Part shown: positions 42,322 to 51,677 of the stretch, piece by piece | Numbering within the stretch: position 1 is the first letter of the stretch | Layout: every line of letters begins with the position of its first letter | DNA from: JBEEOW01 sp041191405 | GTDB lineage: Bacteria > Bacteroidota > Bacteroidia > Cytophagales > UBA9547 | Length of the DNA: 64,000 bases | Assembly (NCBI GenBank): GCA_041191405.1 | Contig: JBEEOW010000009.1 | Coordinates: 1-64,000, forward strand | Direction: 5' to 3' | Program-made: the position numbers and the translations under genes | The notes under the pieces: generated by a model | Told to the model about the DNA's origin: nothing | Database searches by the model: none | The model's input: only the letters and a program-made list of their open reading frames with translations

Positions 42322-44696
42322 TATTCGATTTCAAGTTGAACGGTCTTTAAATCAACGGAATTTCCTCCACACATCAATGTAAACTTTCCTTTTTCAACTA
42401 TAAATGACATATTTGAATCGTAAAATCCAAAATCTTTAGCGTCTAATTCAAAATCAACTGTACGTGACTCTAGTGGCATTAAAGTTACTTTTTTAAACCC
42501 TTTTAGTTCTTTTATAGGTCTAGTAATTGAGCTTTGTTCGTCTCTAATATATAGTTGCACAACTTCATCACCTTTTACTTTACCTGTGTTTGTAACTTTT
42601 ACCGATAAAGTAACTTTACCATCAGATTTAATTTTGGGTTTATTAATTATTGGAGTTTCATAATTAAATGTAGTATAACTTAATCCAAAACCAAAAGGAT
42701 AAAGAGGTCCATTTGACTCAAATGAATAACCTAATCTAGCGTTTGGTTTATAATTGTAATAAGATGGTAGTTGGTTTGAATTTTTAGGTATCGAAATAGG
42801 AAGTTTGCCACCTGGGTTAATGTCACCAAAAATTATGTCTGCAACAGCAGTACCTTTTTCTTGCCCAGCATACCAACCCTCTAAAATTGCCGGTACTTTA
42901 TTGTGGATATAGTTTAATGTTAAAGGGTTTGAGTTGGTTAAATACACAATGATAGGTTTTCCGGTTGAAATAATTGCTTTCACTAATTCGTTTTGAACAC
43001 CAGGTAAATCAAGGTCTGCTTTATCACCTAAATGATTGGGTGATTTCGATAATCTATTTATTTGATCATTACTACCCAGTACTAATAATACAACTTCAGA
43101 TTTTTCAGCTGTTTGTACAGCTTCAGCTATTAGTTTTTTGTTAATAGAATCCATACCCATTAATTTGGCTGTATCACTTTTCCACCCGAAGCCTTCTTTT
43201 GTTATTTTGCACCCTTCAGCATAATTTACAGTAGTTTCTTTTAAAACTTTGCTTTTTATACCATCTAATACGCTAACATGGTTTAAAGATTTTTCAGTGT
43301 GTTCCCCTGAAATAACCTTATTTGCATTTGGGCCTATTACAGCTATTGATTTTAAAGTTCTTCGAACAAGAGGAAGGGTATTATTATCGTTCTTTAATAA
43401 AATTAATGACTCTTGGGCAGCTTTGAGAGCTACATATCTATTATTTTGACAACCAACAGTTTGCCCAGCATTTTCTGGGTCAACATAAGGGTTTTCAAAT
43501 AAACCCATCATAAATTTGGCTTTCAATATTCTACCAACAGCTTTATTAATTAATGTTTCTGGAATTTCTTTACTTTTTACCATTTTGATTAAATGGTCAT
43601 AGCAAATACCTTCTGGTAATTCCAAATCAATACCAGTATTGATAGCTAATTTTGCTGCACCATAATGGTCTGGAGTAATTGAGTGATAATCTGATAGATT
43701 TGCAATACCATTTAGATCAGAAGTAATAATACCATCATAATTGAATTCTTTTCTAAGAACATCATTAACCCAAACTTTATGATTGTGCATCGGTATTCCA
43801 CTAATCTCGTTGTTAGCTACAATAATACCTGAAACTTTTGCTTCTTTTGCTGCCAATTTAAATGGGGGTAAATATACTTCTCTAAAAGTTCTATCTGAAA
43901 TATCTGCAAAACCCATGTTATTTCCACCTTCTGAAGCGCCATTTGCTCCATAATGCATAGCAAATGCTGCCATACGTAATTGTGGTCCTGGTCCCTGAAT
44001 TTCTCTAATTGCAGCCATACCTAGTTTACTTACTAGATAAGAATCTTCGCCAAAAGTATAACCAACACCGCCCCATCTTGGGTCACGGGCTACATCTAAA
44101 TTTGGCCCAAAACCAACATGTATTCCTCTACTTTTTGCTTCTAAAGCTATTGTTTTATAAACTTCTCCAACTAATTCATCATTCCACGTACTAGCCAAAG
44201 CAATAGGAATAGGAAAAATAGTAGCATCTTTAGCTTTGTGACCATGCAAAATATCATCAGAAAAAAATACTGGTATACCTAAACGTGTGTTTTCAACTAC
44301 ATATTTTTGAATTGCATTTGCTATTAATGCACTTTCTTTACCACCTTTTGTTTCGCCTATACCATAAATGTGCCCTGCACCATCTTTTAAAAAATCTTTT
44401 GCAAGTTTAATTGAAAAATTACCTGTTTTAGGGTCAAACCATTTATTTTTTTGTGAATATAATCCAGTCATTTGTGCAATTTTTTCTTCAATAGTCATTC
44501 TACTGAGTAAATCATGTACACGTTCGTCAACAGGAAATTTTGCATTTTTGTATTTGTGGCTATCGTCATTAACCTTAGTAACCTCTTTTATATCTTTGTT
44601 TCCTTCTGCAAAATTATTTACCGTAGAAAATATAAAAGAGCTTATTATCAACCCTTTGAACAATATTTTACCTCCAAACATAGCTTTTGTGTTCAT
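42321..44696 (-). CDS. GH3 beta-glucosidase (BglX-like)
   Basis: 791 residues with a signal peptide (about 1-30). The GH3 N-domain (RVHDLLSRMTIEEKIAQM; GIPVFFSDDILHGHK; DPRWGGVGYTFGEDSYLVSKLG) contains the nucleophile Asp in GIITSDLNGIANLSDYH, and the C-domain (NTLPLVRRTLKSIAVIGPNA) and fibronectin-III tail (TVTNTGKVKGDEVVQLYIRDEQSSITRPIKEL) follow. It hydrolyses beta-linked glucosides in the periplasm. The KAHDAT-type motif of NagZ is absent. No SusC/SusD pair is beside it. It is coupled to the downstream reductase by a TAATG overlap. Confidence 0.92.
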   Translation of the reverse strand: MNTKAMFGGKILFKGLIISSFIFSTVNNFAEGNKDIKEVTKVNDDSHKYKNAKFPVDERVHDLLSRMTIEEKIAQMTGLYSQKNKWFDPKTGNFSIKLAKDFLKDGAGHIYGIGETKGGKESALIANAIQKYVVENTRLGIPVFFSDDILHGHKAKDATIFPIPIALASTWNDELVGEVYKTIALEAKSRGIHVGFGPNLDVARDPRWGGVGYTFGEDSYLVSKLGMAAIREIQGPGPQLRMAAFAMHYGANGASEGGNNMGFADISDRTFREVYLPPFKLAAKEAKVSGIIVANNEISGIPMHNHKVWVNDVLRKEFNYDGIITSDLNGIANLSDYHSITPDHYGAAKLAINTGIDLELPEGICYDHLIKMVKSKEIPETLINKAVGRILKAKFMMGLFENPYVDPENAGQTVGCQNNRYVALKAAQESLILLKNDNNTLPLVRRTLKSIAVIGPNANKVISGEHTEKSLNHVSVLDGIKSKVLKETTVNYAEGCKITKEGFGWKSDTAKLMGMDSINKKLIAEAVQTAEKSEVVLLVLGSNDQINRLSKSPNHLGDKADLDLPGVQNELVKAIISTGKPIIVYLTNSNPLTLNYIHNKVPAILEGWYAGQEKGTAVADIIFGDINPGGKLPISIPKNSNQLPSYYNYKPNARLGYSFESNGPLYPFGFGLSYTTFNYETPIINKPKIKSDGKVTLSVKVTNTGKVKGDEVVQLYIRDEQSSITRPIKELKGFKKVTLMPLESRTVDFELDAKDFGFYDSNMSFIVEKGKFTLMCGGNSVDLKTVQLEIE

Positions 44697-44840
44697 TTAC
44701 AATTTGCAATAAAGCATTTTAACGTGAATTGAATATAAACTGTTTTATACATTTATAATATTTATATTAATCAAATATTAAATAATTGTTAAGGATTATA
44801 ATAACATTGAAATAAATGTATGGTTAATTCAATTAATCTC

Positions 44841-44848
44841 TAAATTTG
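44841..44848 (+). promoter_or_regulatory. Promoter -7 box for the PiT gene
   Basis: TAAATTTG, 59 bases before ATG 44907. Confidence 0.45.
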
Positions 44849-44906
44849 TAGCAAAATAAAGAAAAGGCATTAAAACCTACTATAATCTCTTGTAAAAATT
44901 ATTAAT

Positions 44907-46322
44907 ATGTTATTTGGATTAGACCCAGTACTAGCAACATTACTTATTATCTGTATCATTTGTGTTTGTGCATTCGAATTTGTAAATGGTTTTCATGATA
45001 CGGCTAACGCAGTTGCTACAGTTATTTATACAAAGTCTTTAAAACCACATATAGCTGTATACTTAAGCGGATTTTTAAATTTTGCAGGTGTAGCTAGCGG
45101 ATTGTGGCTTGGATTTGCGGTTGCTATGAAAATTGTGAATTTGTTACCTATTGAATCTCTCATAAATCAAAATGTTTATCAGAGTATAGCAATGGTACTT
45201 GCCATGTTACTAAGTTCAATTATTTGGAATTTGGGTACATGGTATTTTGGAATTCCATGTTCAAGTTCTCATACATTGATAGGCTCAATAATAGGCGTAG
45301 GAATGGCTTTTACATTTATGCCTGAAGCAAATGGAAGTGCTGTAAACTGGGGTGAAGCAAGTAAAATTGGAATGTCTTTGCTAATATCTCCATTATTTGG
45401 TTTTGCAATGGTAATATTTTTAATGTACTTGATGAAAAGGTTTATTACAAATCAAGATATTTTTAAAGAACCTAAAAAAACTAAAGCTCCACCTATGTGG
45501 ATTAGAATTATTTTAATTTTAACATGTTCTGGGGTTAGTTTTGCACATGGTTCAAATGATGGTCAAAAAGGTATTGGTTTAATGATGTTAATTTTGATTG
45601 CCATTGTTCCTTCGTATTTTGCTTTAAATCCTGATAAAGAGATTGTTCATGTTAAAAAAGATATTGAAGTAATATCTTCAATTTCAAATAAAATTGATAC
45701 AGTTAGATTAGGATCAAGTGAAAGAAAGAAACTTAATGAAGTTAAAAATAGCATTGCTTCATTGAATTCAATTATTGATAATTATAAAATTTCTGATTCT
45801 CTCTCAATTAAAGATAAGTTAAATTCAAGAAAGCATATTTTGGTTATTGGTAGTGGTTTAGACAAAATTGTTAAATCAGGTGATGCAAGTATTAGTTTAA
45901 AGGAAATTGAAGAACTTAATTCAACTGTTAAAAAATCCAAAAAATATATTGAATATGCTCCAGGATGGGTTACTGTTTTAATTTCACTTTCATTGGGTAT
46001 AGGAACAATGATTGGTTGGAAAAGAATAGTAGTTACAATAGGTGAGAAGATAGGGAAAGAGCATTTAACTTATGCACAGGGGGCTAGTAGTGAATTGGTA
46101 GCAGCAACTACGATTGCTCTATCTTCTGGATTGGGTCTACCTGTAAGTACAACCCATGTTTTATCTTCGGGTATAGCAGGTAGTATGGTTGCAAATAAAG
46201 GAATGAAAAACCTAAGACCTGAAACAGTTAAGAGTATAGTATTAGCATGGGTTTTAACTTTGCCTGTTACTGTAATTTTATCAGCAATATTATTTGTTGT
46301 ATTAAGAATGATATTGGCTTAA
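44907..46322 (+). CDS. PiT-family inorganic phosphate transporter
   Basis: 471 residues. The two inverted PiT signature repeats are visible: FEFVNGFHDTANAVATVIYT at about 23-42 and SFAHGSNDGQKGIGLMMLI at about 211-229, plus FGIPCSSSHTLIGSIIG and GLGLPVSTTHVLSSGIAGSM. PiT proteins import phosphate (metal-phosphate) with protons or sodium. Residues about 241-350, between the two halves, form a hydrophilic Lys/Ser-rich helical loop longer than in E. coli PitA. The stop codon is directly followed by the ATG of the next gene. Confidence 0.92.
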   Translation: MLFGLDPVLATLLIICIICVCAFEFVNGFHDTANAVATVIYTKSLKPHIAVYLSGFLNFAGVASGLWLGFAVAMKIVNLLPIESLINQNVYQSIAMVLAMLLSSIIWNLGTWYFGIPCSSSHTLIGSIIGVGMAFTFMPEANGSAVNWGEASKIGMSLLISPLFGFAMVIFLMYLMKRFITNQDIFKEPKKTKAPPMWIRIILILTCSGVSFAHGSNDGQKGIGLMMLILIAIVPSYFALNPDKEIVHVKKDIEVISSISNKIDTVRLGSSERKKLNEVKNSIASLNSIIDNYKISDSLSIKDKLNSRKHILVIGSGLDKIVKSGDASISLKEIEELNSTVKKSKKYIEYAPGWVTVLISLSLGIGTMIGWKRIVVTIGEKIGKEHLTYAQGASSELVAATTIALSSGLGLPVSTTHVLSSGIAGSMVANKGMKNLRPETVKSIVLAWVLTLPVTVILSAILFVVLRMILA

Positions 46323-46805
46323 ATGTATCAAACTGAAAATAAAATAGTTTCATTAGAAATTGCTCTTAACCAAATTCAATTTTGGAAACAGAATAAAGAA
46401 GCAATCGTTTTCACAAACGGTTGCTTTGATATTTTACACCTAGGTCATGTTGATTATTTACAAAAAGCAGCGAATTTAGGGACAAAATTGATTTTAGGCT
46501 TAAATACAGATGCCTCAGTTAGTAGATTAAAACCTGGTCGACCTTTGTGTGACCAAGTTTCAAGAAGTAGAGTGATTGCTTCGCTAGCATTTGTTGATTT
46601 AGTTGTATTTTTTGATGAACAAACACCTTTAGATTTAATTGTGGCTCTAAAACCTGATATTTTGGTTAAAGGTGATGATTATACTGTGGAAACAATTGTT
46701 GGCTCAAAAGAAGTAATTGCAAACGGTGGTGTAGTGAAAACAATACCATTGGTTAATGGATATTCAACCACAAATGTTGTAAATAAAATATTGGCTGGTA
46801 AGTAA
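46323..46805 (+). CDS. HldE-C/RfaE2-type nucleotidyltransferase
   Basis: 160 residues. The cytidylyltransferase-like fold opens VFTNGCFDILHLGHVDYLQKAANLG with the H-x-G-H site; LILGLNTDASVSRLKPGRPLCDQVSRSRVIASL and DILVKGDDYTVETIVGSKEV follow. This matches the standalone C-terminal half of HldE, which attaches AMP to heptose-1-phosphate for LPS core synthesis. It is immediately downstream of and co-transcribed with PiT. The kinase partner (HldE-N) is not in the window. Confidence 0.9.
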   Translation: MYQTENKIVSLEIALNQIQFWKQNKEAIVFTNGCFDILHLGHVDYLQKAANLGTKLILGLNTDASVSRLKPGRPLCDQVSRSRVIASLAFVDLVVFFDEQTPLDLIVALKPDILVKGDDYTVETIVGSKEVIANGGVVKTIPLVNGYSTTNVVNKILAGK

Positions 46806-46822
46806 AATTGATTTTTAAAAAC

Positions 46823-46862
46823 AAAAAGCCCCAAATTGAATCTAACAATTGGGGCTTTTTTG
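46823..46862. terminator. Bidirectional terminator
   Basis: AAAAAGCCCCAAATTG and CAATTGGGGCTTTTT pair with one bulged A. It sits between convergent genes. Confidence 0.88.
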
Positions 46863-46876
46863 TTGAAATAGTTATA

Positions 46877-47524
46877 TTAGAACTTTCCTGTTACACCTAA
46901 TTGTAAAACAGATTTAGCTAATCCTAGTTCTCCAAATAAAGCGAAGTTTGGACCTAAAAAGTATCTTGCGCCAAATACAGTTTCAAAACCAAATGGAATA
47001 ACTGTGAAAGTAGGCAATTCATTCACATCAGTTGGAGTAGTACCATCAGAATATGTAACTGTTTGTTTCCAATTTACAGTTCTGTAACCAATACCTAAAC
47101 CCCAATATGGATCAAATTTATCGTTATCACCAAAGTGTAAATTCATTCTAGCAAGTATACTTAAAGTATTTCTATTTAAATTATAGTTACCAGTAGCTGT
47201 ACCAGAGTTACCAACATTTTGCTCTGTATATTTAATAGTATTACTTAAATAATTTACAGATAATCCTAAACCAACTTTATCAGAAACTGCTCTTTCATAT
47301 TTAAATGATAAAGGTCCTAAAGAACTTGTTGAGATTGTAATATCTGAGCTTGCTGATTGTTTAATTGATTCTTCAACCGAACTAAAAAAAGCAGTATAAA
47401 ACGCACCAAATCCATAAGAAAAAGAAAAATAATTTTTATCTTTTTCAAATGCTTGTGCATGAACATTAGTTTGGCTTGACCAAACTAGAACGATTGCTAC
47501 TATTAAAGTAGAGATTTTTTTCAT
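46877..47524 (-). CDS. Outer-membrane beta-barrel protein
   Basis: 215 residues with a signal peptide (ISTLIVAIVLVWSSQTNVHAQ). Regular amphipathic strands (NYFSFSYGFGAFYTAFF; KVGLGLSVNYLSNTIKY; TLSILARMNLHFG; YWGLGIGYRTVNWKQTV; FALFGELGLAKSVLQLGVTGKF, ending in Phe) mark it as an OmpA/OprF-type eight-strand barrel. No periplasmic domain is present. The function is unknown; its own promoter box lies at 47547. Confidence 0.85.
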   Translation of the reverse strand: MKKISTLIVAIVLVWSSQTNVHAQAFEKDKNYFSFSYGFGAFYTAFFSSVEESIKQSASSDITISTSSLGPLSFKYERAVSDKVGLGLSVNYLSNTIKYTEQNVGNSGTATGNYNLNRNTLSILARMNLHFGDNDKFDPYWGLGIGYRTVNWKQTVTYSDGTTPTDVNELPTFTVIPFGFETVFGARYFLGPNFALFGELGLAKSVLQLGVTGKF

Positions 47525-47546
47525 ATTTTTAATTTAAAGTGTTTTT

Positions 47547-47554
47547 CAAAAATA
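47547..47554 (-). promoter_or_regulatory. Promoter -7 box for the barrel gene
   Basis: Reads TATTTTTG on the minus strand, 22 bases before the start at 47524. Confidence 0.5.
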
Positions 47555-47660
47555 GTTTTTTATTTTATAAAAGATGAGTTTTTTACAATTAAAGTTTAAA
47601 AAAACACTATTTAATATTAATTTTCTCTGTTTTGTTTAATTATCTCTAGATATATTTCAA

Positions 47661-48236
47661 TTATTTCCCCCACCTTAATTCTTTAATTTTTCTTTCATTT
47701 TCTGAATCTGTAATGAGTTGATGTAGTTTTCTAATTTTAGTTGCCTCTAGTTTAGCAGATATAATTTTCCATATTGCAGTTTTTTGATAGGATGGAGCTT
47801 GTTTTGTAAAAAAATCCCAAGCTTTAGGGTTTGCTCTAAATAGTTCTTCAAAATTCGATGGTAATTCAACTACATTTTGTTCAAATGAATATATTATTGA
47901 TTTATCTTCTTTTCTTTTTTCAAAAGCTGCAATCCCCGAAGGAAACATTAAGTTTTGTTTTTTTAATCTTTCAACTTTGTCAATGTTTACTATGCTCCAT
48001 ATACTTGTAACTTTTCGAGGAGTAAACCTTATTTGGTATGAAATTTCATCAATAGATTTTCGTACTCCATCAATCCAACCAAAACATATAGCTTCATCTA
48101 CTGAATCAGACCAAGTTATTGTTTGTTTATCAACTCCTTTTTTGTAATAGCCAACAATTAATTCAGTTTCAGTTTGATGATTATCAATAAACCATTGACG
48201 CAATGTTTGGGTATTTGGAAAGAATATTGGTTGCAT
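47661..48236 (-). CDS. YdeI/OmpD-associated family protein
   Basis: 191 residues of the YdeI family: LRQWFIDNHQTETELIVGYYKKG, ITWSDSVDEAICFGWIDGVRKSID, RFTPRKVTSIWSIVNIDKVERLKK and an OmdA C-terminal helical domain (KAWDFFTKQAPSYQKTAIWKIISAKLEATKIRKLHQLI). The reaction is unknown; family members have been connected with bacteriocin or antimicrobial-peptide tolerance. It shares only the C-terminal domain type with the protein at 36263. Cytosolic, monocistronic. Confidence 0.9.
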   Translation of the reverse strand: MQPIFFPNTQTLRQWFIDNHQTETELIVGYYKKGVDKQTITWSDSVDEAICFGWIDGVRKSIDEISYQIRFTPRKVTSIWSIVNIDKVERLKKQNLMFPSGIAAFEKRKEDKSIIYSFEQNVVELPSNFEELFRANPKAWDFFTKQAPSYQKTAIWKIISAKLEATKIRKLHQLITDSENERKIKELRWGK

Positions 48237-48253
48237 AATTGTTTGTTTCTTTA

Positions 48254-48261
48254 CAAAAGTA
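48254..48261 (-). promoter_or_regulatory. Promoter -7 box for the YdeI gene
   Basis: Reads TACTTTTG on the minus strand, 17 bases before the start at 48236. Confidence 0.5.
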
Positions 48262-48376
48262 ATAACTTCTTTTTATTAGAATAATCTAATTTTAATTTTA
48301 AATACTTTTTTGTCTAAATCTATTTCATTTACTTTACATGTTGAAAAATTTATATATTACTTTATTATAATACAAT

Positions 48377-48889
48377 TTGAAAAAAGGCTTTACCATATTC
48401 ATTATAGTTTCATTGTTTATGTCAATGGGCTTTATTCGTATGGTATTACCTGTAACAAAGTCATTTTTTAAATTTAAAGTTGATGTAAAAAACAAAGAAC
48501 ACATTACTTTACTTTTTAGTAATCAGCAATTTAATGCTATTAAAGCAGATGAAGAATTTGAAAAAAATGAGTTTAAATTAGGTGGTTTTATTTATGATAT
48601 TGTTAAAATAACAAAAACTAAAACTGGTTATTTGGTAAGATGTTATAAGGATAAAGCAGAGACTAACTTTTTATTAAATGTTAAAACGGCCCTTTCAAAA
48701 ATATTTAAAACATCAACTGAAAAAGCCGACTTATTTGATTTTGACTTTCTTAAAATAATATACGATTTAATACAAATTCATATAAAACTCAGTTTTAATA
48801 TTAATTTTATTACTCATTTTTCAAAATATAATGCTGTAAATCAGCAACTTTTTGAACATACTATATTGTTACCTCCCAAATTATCTTAA
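48377..48889 (+). CDS. Secreted or membrane-anchored protein of unknown function
   Basis: 170 residues from a TTG start (MKKGFTIFIIVSLFMSMGFIRMVLP), which gives a signal-like N-terminus. The only in-frame ATGs within it come later in the hydrophobic stretch. The rest is Lys/Phe-rich (SFFKFKVDVKNKEHITLLFSNQQF; KTKTGYLVRCYKDKAETNFLL) and unlike any family I know. It sits upstream of a TonB-dependent receptor on the same strand, separated by 178 bases that hold a promoter box, so it may have its own transcript. Confidence 0.6.
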   Translation: MKKGFTIFIIVSLFMSMGFIRMVLPVTKSFFKFKVDVKNKEHITLLFSNQQFNAIKADEEFEKNEFKLGGFIYDIVKITKTKTGYLVRCYKDKAETNFLLNVKTALSKIFKTSTEKADLFDFDFLKIIYDLIQIHIKLSFNINFITHFSKYNAVNQQLFEHTILLPPKLS

Positions 48890-48950
48890 ATCCATATTGC
48901 CAGTTTCCTTAATTCATTTTACAAATATGTGATTTGAATATTGTTACTTT

Positions 48951-49048
48951 TATTTTTGAAAGTGTAGATTTTAAATCTGTATATCATTGATATACCTCTA
49001 CATTATCATGAATAGATGCAATTTATTGGAAACATAATTTCAATTATG
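48951..49048 (+). promoter_or_regulatory. Promoter box and two dyads in the TonB receptor leader
   Basis: A -7 box TATTTTTG at 48951-48958 is followed by a dyad GTATATC-ATT-GATATAC (48979-48995), flanked by TGTAGA (48963) and TCTACA (48997). A second dyad, CATAATT-TC-AATTATG, lies at 49033-49048, 20 bases before the ATG. They look like operator or leader hairpin sites; no Fur box is recognisable. Confidence 0.45.
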
Positions 49049-49067
49049 AATTTAAAATATAGCACAA

Positions 49068-51479
49068 ATGAAAAAATTATTTACCCCAATATTAATTGTA
49101 GGAATTACAATCAGTGCTTATGCACAACAAATAAAAGATAAATCGTCATTGAAAAGTATTTCAAATGCTATTATTCAATTAGATGACAGTTCTAAAATAG
49201 AAGCCAATACTAAAGGTAAATTTGATTTATCAGAGATTTCAAAAAGTAAATCAATCACTATCAAAGCAATAGGTTATTTTCCATTAGTAGTAGAAACCAG
49301 TACTCTAAGCAAGGAATCTGTATTATTTTTAGAAGAAAAAGCCTATGAAACTGAAGAAGTAGTGGTTTCGGCTAGTAAGTTTGAAGAAAAACAAAGTGAT
49401 GTTCCTCAACAAACTATGATTATTAAATCAAAAGATTTGGAATACATGAATGCTCAAACTTCGGGCGATGTGTTGCAACAATCTGGTAATGTGTATGTTC
49501 AAAAAAGTCAGTTGGGTGGTGGTAGTCCAATTTTAAGAGGATACGAAGCCAACAAGGTGTTAATGGTAATTGATGGAGTGCGAATGAATAATGCTATTTA
49601 TAGAGGAGGGCATTTGCAAAATGTTATTACATTGGACAATAATGCATTAGACAGAGTTGAAGTAGTTTACGGACCTGGTTCGGTGATTTATGGTTCTGAT
49701 GCATTGGGAGGTGTGATGCATTTTCATACCAAAAAACCAAAACTATCAACTGATGGAAATGTACAAACTACTGGTGGTTCGTTTTACAGATATAGCACTG
49801 CAAATAAGGAGGAATCCTATAATGTAAATTTGAATGTTGGTTTTAAAAACTTTGCTTCATTTACAAGTTACACCAACAGTAAATTTGGCGATTTAAGAAC
49901 TGGCGCAAATCGTGATGAAAAATATGGTAATTGGGGTAAAAGATTATTTTACACACAAAGAATAAATGGCAAAGATTCAATGGTGGCTAATAGTGATCCT
50001 AATGTGCAAATTGGTTCAGGTTATACTCAAGAAGATGTGTTACAAAAATTCTTGTTAAAAACAGGAAATTTCACACATATTGCTAATATTCAATATTCTA
50101 CATCGAGCAATGTGCCTCGATATGATAGGTTAACTGATATTAATTCTAAAACCGGAAAATTTAACAGTGCAGAATGGTATTATGGTCCACAAAATAGATT
50201 ATTTACTTCTTATACATTGGAGTACAAACCGGAAAATACTACTTTTTTTAATCAAGCTAGGTTGATTTTTGGAAATCAAAATATTGATGAAAGTAGAATT
50301 AGTAGAAATTTTGGTTCAACTAGCTTGAATTCAAATATTGAAAATGTTAAAATGAGTACTATAAATCTTGATTTTAACAAAAATGTTGGCAAACACGAAA
50401 TTAGGTATGGAGTAGAGCGTGTAAAAAATGATGTAACTTCTACTGCAAATACTTATGATATAGTTACTACATTAACCAAAACTAGGGCAACAAGATATCC
50501 TGATGGAGGTTCTAAGTTTAACACAACTGCCTTATATTTAACGCATACTGCGGAATTATCTAAGAAATTCATCATTACCGAAGGAATTAGATATTGTAAT
50601 TATGATTTAACAGTAAATTTCAAAAATGGAATTGCAGGCTTTAGTTATCCTTATGGAACTGTAAAACAATCATCTTCAGCTATAAATGGAAATTTAGGTG
50701 TAGTTTATCAGCCTGGTTTTGATTGGAGATTTGCAGTTTTGGGTTCGTCAGGATTTAGAGCTCCTAATGTAGATGATTTTGCAAAAGTATTTGAATCGTC
50801 GGGTACAACATTGATTTTACCTAATCCTGATTTGAAACCGGAATACAATTACAATTTAGAACTTTCAGCATCAAAAGTAATTGCAAAAATGGTAAAGTTA
50901 GATGTAACTGCCTATAGTACTTGGGCAGTTGATGCAATTGTAAATTTAAAATCAAAGTTTAATGGACAAGATTCTGTAATGAATGGTAACACAAAAGCAC
51001 AAGTGTTTACAAACCAAAATGCACAAACAGCAAGAATTAATGGTATAAACGGACAAATTGCTGTGGATATTACGCATTATTTACAATTAACTTCAGCCAT
51101 AAATTACACAAAGGCGAGAGCAAAAATTGAAGGAAATGAAATTCCTCTTGACCATATACCTCCTTTGTTTGGTAAAACAAGTGTAATTGCTAAGTTTAAA
51201 AAATTTAAAGGTGAACTTTGGGCTCAATATAGCGGTGAAAAAAAATCTGCGGATTTTAGTCCTTCAGGTGAAGATAACAAACAATATTCAGCAGATGTGG
51301 TGAATGGATTTGTTCCTGCTTGGTTTACATTAAATTTGAGAACAGCTTATAATTTCAATTCAAATGTACAACTGCAAGCTAGTTTAGATAATATATTTGA
51401 TAAGCATTATAGGTTATTTGCTTCTGGAATTTCGGCTCCTGGACGTAACTTATCCTTAACTTTAAGAGCTAATTTTTAA
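49068..51479 (+). CDS. TonB-dependent outer-membrane receptor
   Basis: 803 residues with a signal peptide (ILIVGITISAYAQ) and a short carboxypeptidase-like domain (residues about 25-90). The plug starts at VVVSASKFEEKQSDVPQQTMII and runs through QLGGGSPILRGYEANKVLMVIDGVRMNNAIYRGGHLQN and VEVVYGPGSVIYGSDALGGV; the barrel ends NLSLTLRANF. The plug sequence is closest to haemoglobin/transferrin-type receptors, so haem or another iron source is possible, but the substrate is not established. No haem-handling gene is adjacent. Confidence 0.9.
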   Translation: MKKLFTPILIVGITISAYAQQIKDKSSLKSISNAIIQLDDSSKIEANTKGKFDLSEISKSKSITIKAIGYFPLVVETSTLSKESVLFLEEKAYETEEVVVSASKFEEKQSDVPQQTMIIKSKDLEYMNAQTSGDVLQQSGNVYVQKSQLGGGSPILRGYEANKVLMVIDGVRMNNAIYRGGHLQNVITLDNNALDRVEVVYGPGSVIYGSDALGGVMHFHTKKPKLSTDGNVQTTGGSFYRYSTANKEESYNVNLNVGFKNFASFTSYTNSKFGDLRTGANRDEKYGNWGKRLFYTQRINGKDSMVANSDPNVQIGSGYTQEDVLQKFLLKTGNFTHIANIQYSTSSNVPRYDRLTDINSKTGKFNSAEWYYGPQNRLFTSYTLEYKPENTTFFNQARLIFGNQNIDESRISRNFGSTSLNSNIENVKMSTINLDFNKNVGKHEIRYGVERVKNDVTSTANTYDIVTTLTKTRATRYPDGGSKFNTTALYLTHTAELSKKFIITEGIRYCNYDLTVNFKNGIAGFSYPYGTVKQSSSAINGNLGVVYQPGFDWRFAVLGSSGFRAPNVDDFAKVFESSGTTLILPNPDLKPEYNYNLELSASKVIAKMVKLDVTAYSTWAVDAIVNLKSKFNGQDSVMNGNTKAQVFTNQNAQTARINGINGQIAVDITHYLQLTSAINYTKARAKIEGNEIPLDHIPPLFGKTSVIAKFKKFKGELWAQYSGEKKSADFSPSGEDNKQYSADVVNGFVPAWFTLNLRTAYNFNSNVQLQASLDNIFDKHYRLFASGISAPGRNLSLTLRANF

Positions 51480-51489
51480 AAAGGGTTGT

Positions 51490-51629
51490 CATAATATAAT
51501 ACCATGGGTTAAAACCCATGGCTATGACATCATTGTCCCTATGGGACTATTTGTAAGACTTACAAGTCCCATAGGGACGACCAATTTTATAGCCTAGGGT
51601 TTCAAACCTAGGAAAATGGTATAATTATG
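51490..51629. mobile_element. Composite REP/REPIN-like palindromic element of 140 bp
   Basis: Four hairpins are nested in one large inverted repeat. CATAATATAATACCAT at the left pairs with ATGGTATAATTATG at the right. Inside are ACCATGGGTTAAAACCCATGG, TGTCCCTATGGGAC, GTCCCATAGGGAC and CCTAGGGTTTCAAACCTAGG. The left half is nearly identical to 22637-22688. It has no ORF and lies between the receptor and ispD genes. Confidence 0.8.
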
Positions 51630-51677
51630 CTCAAATAAGGGTAATACGAATTCAACATTTGTATTATCCTTTCTTTT

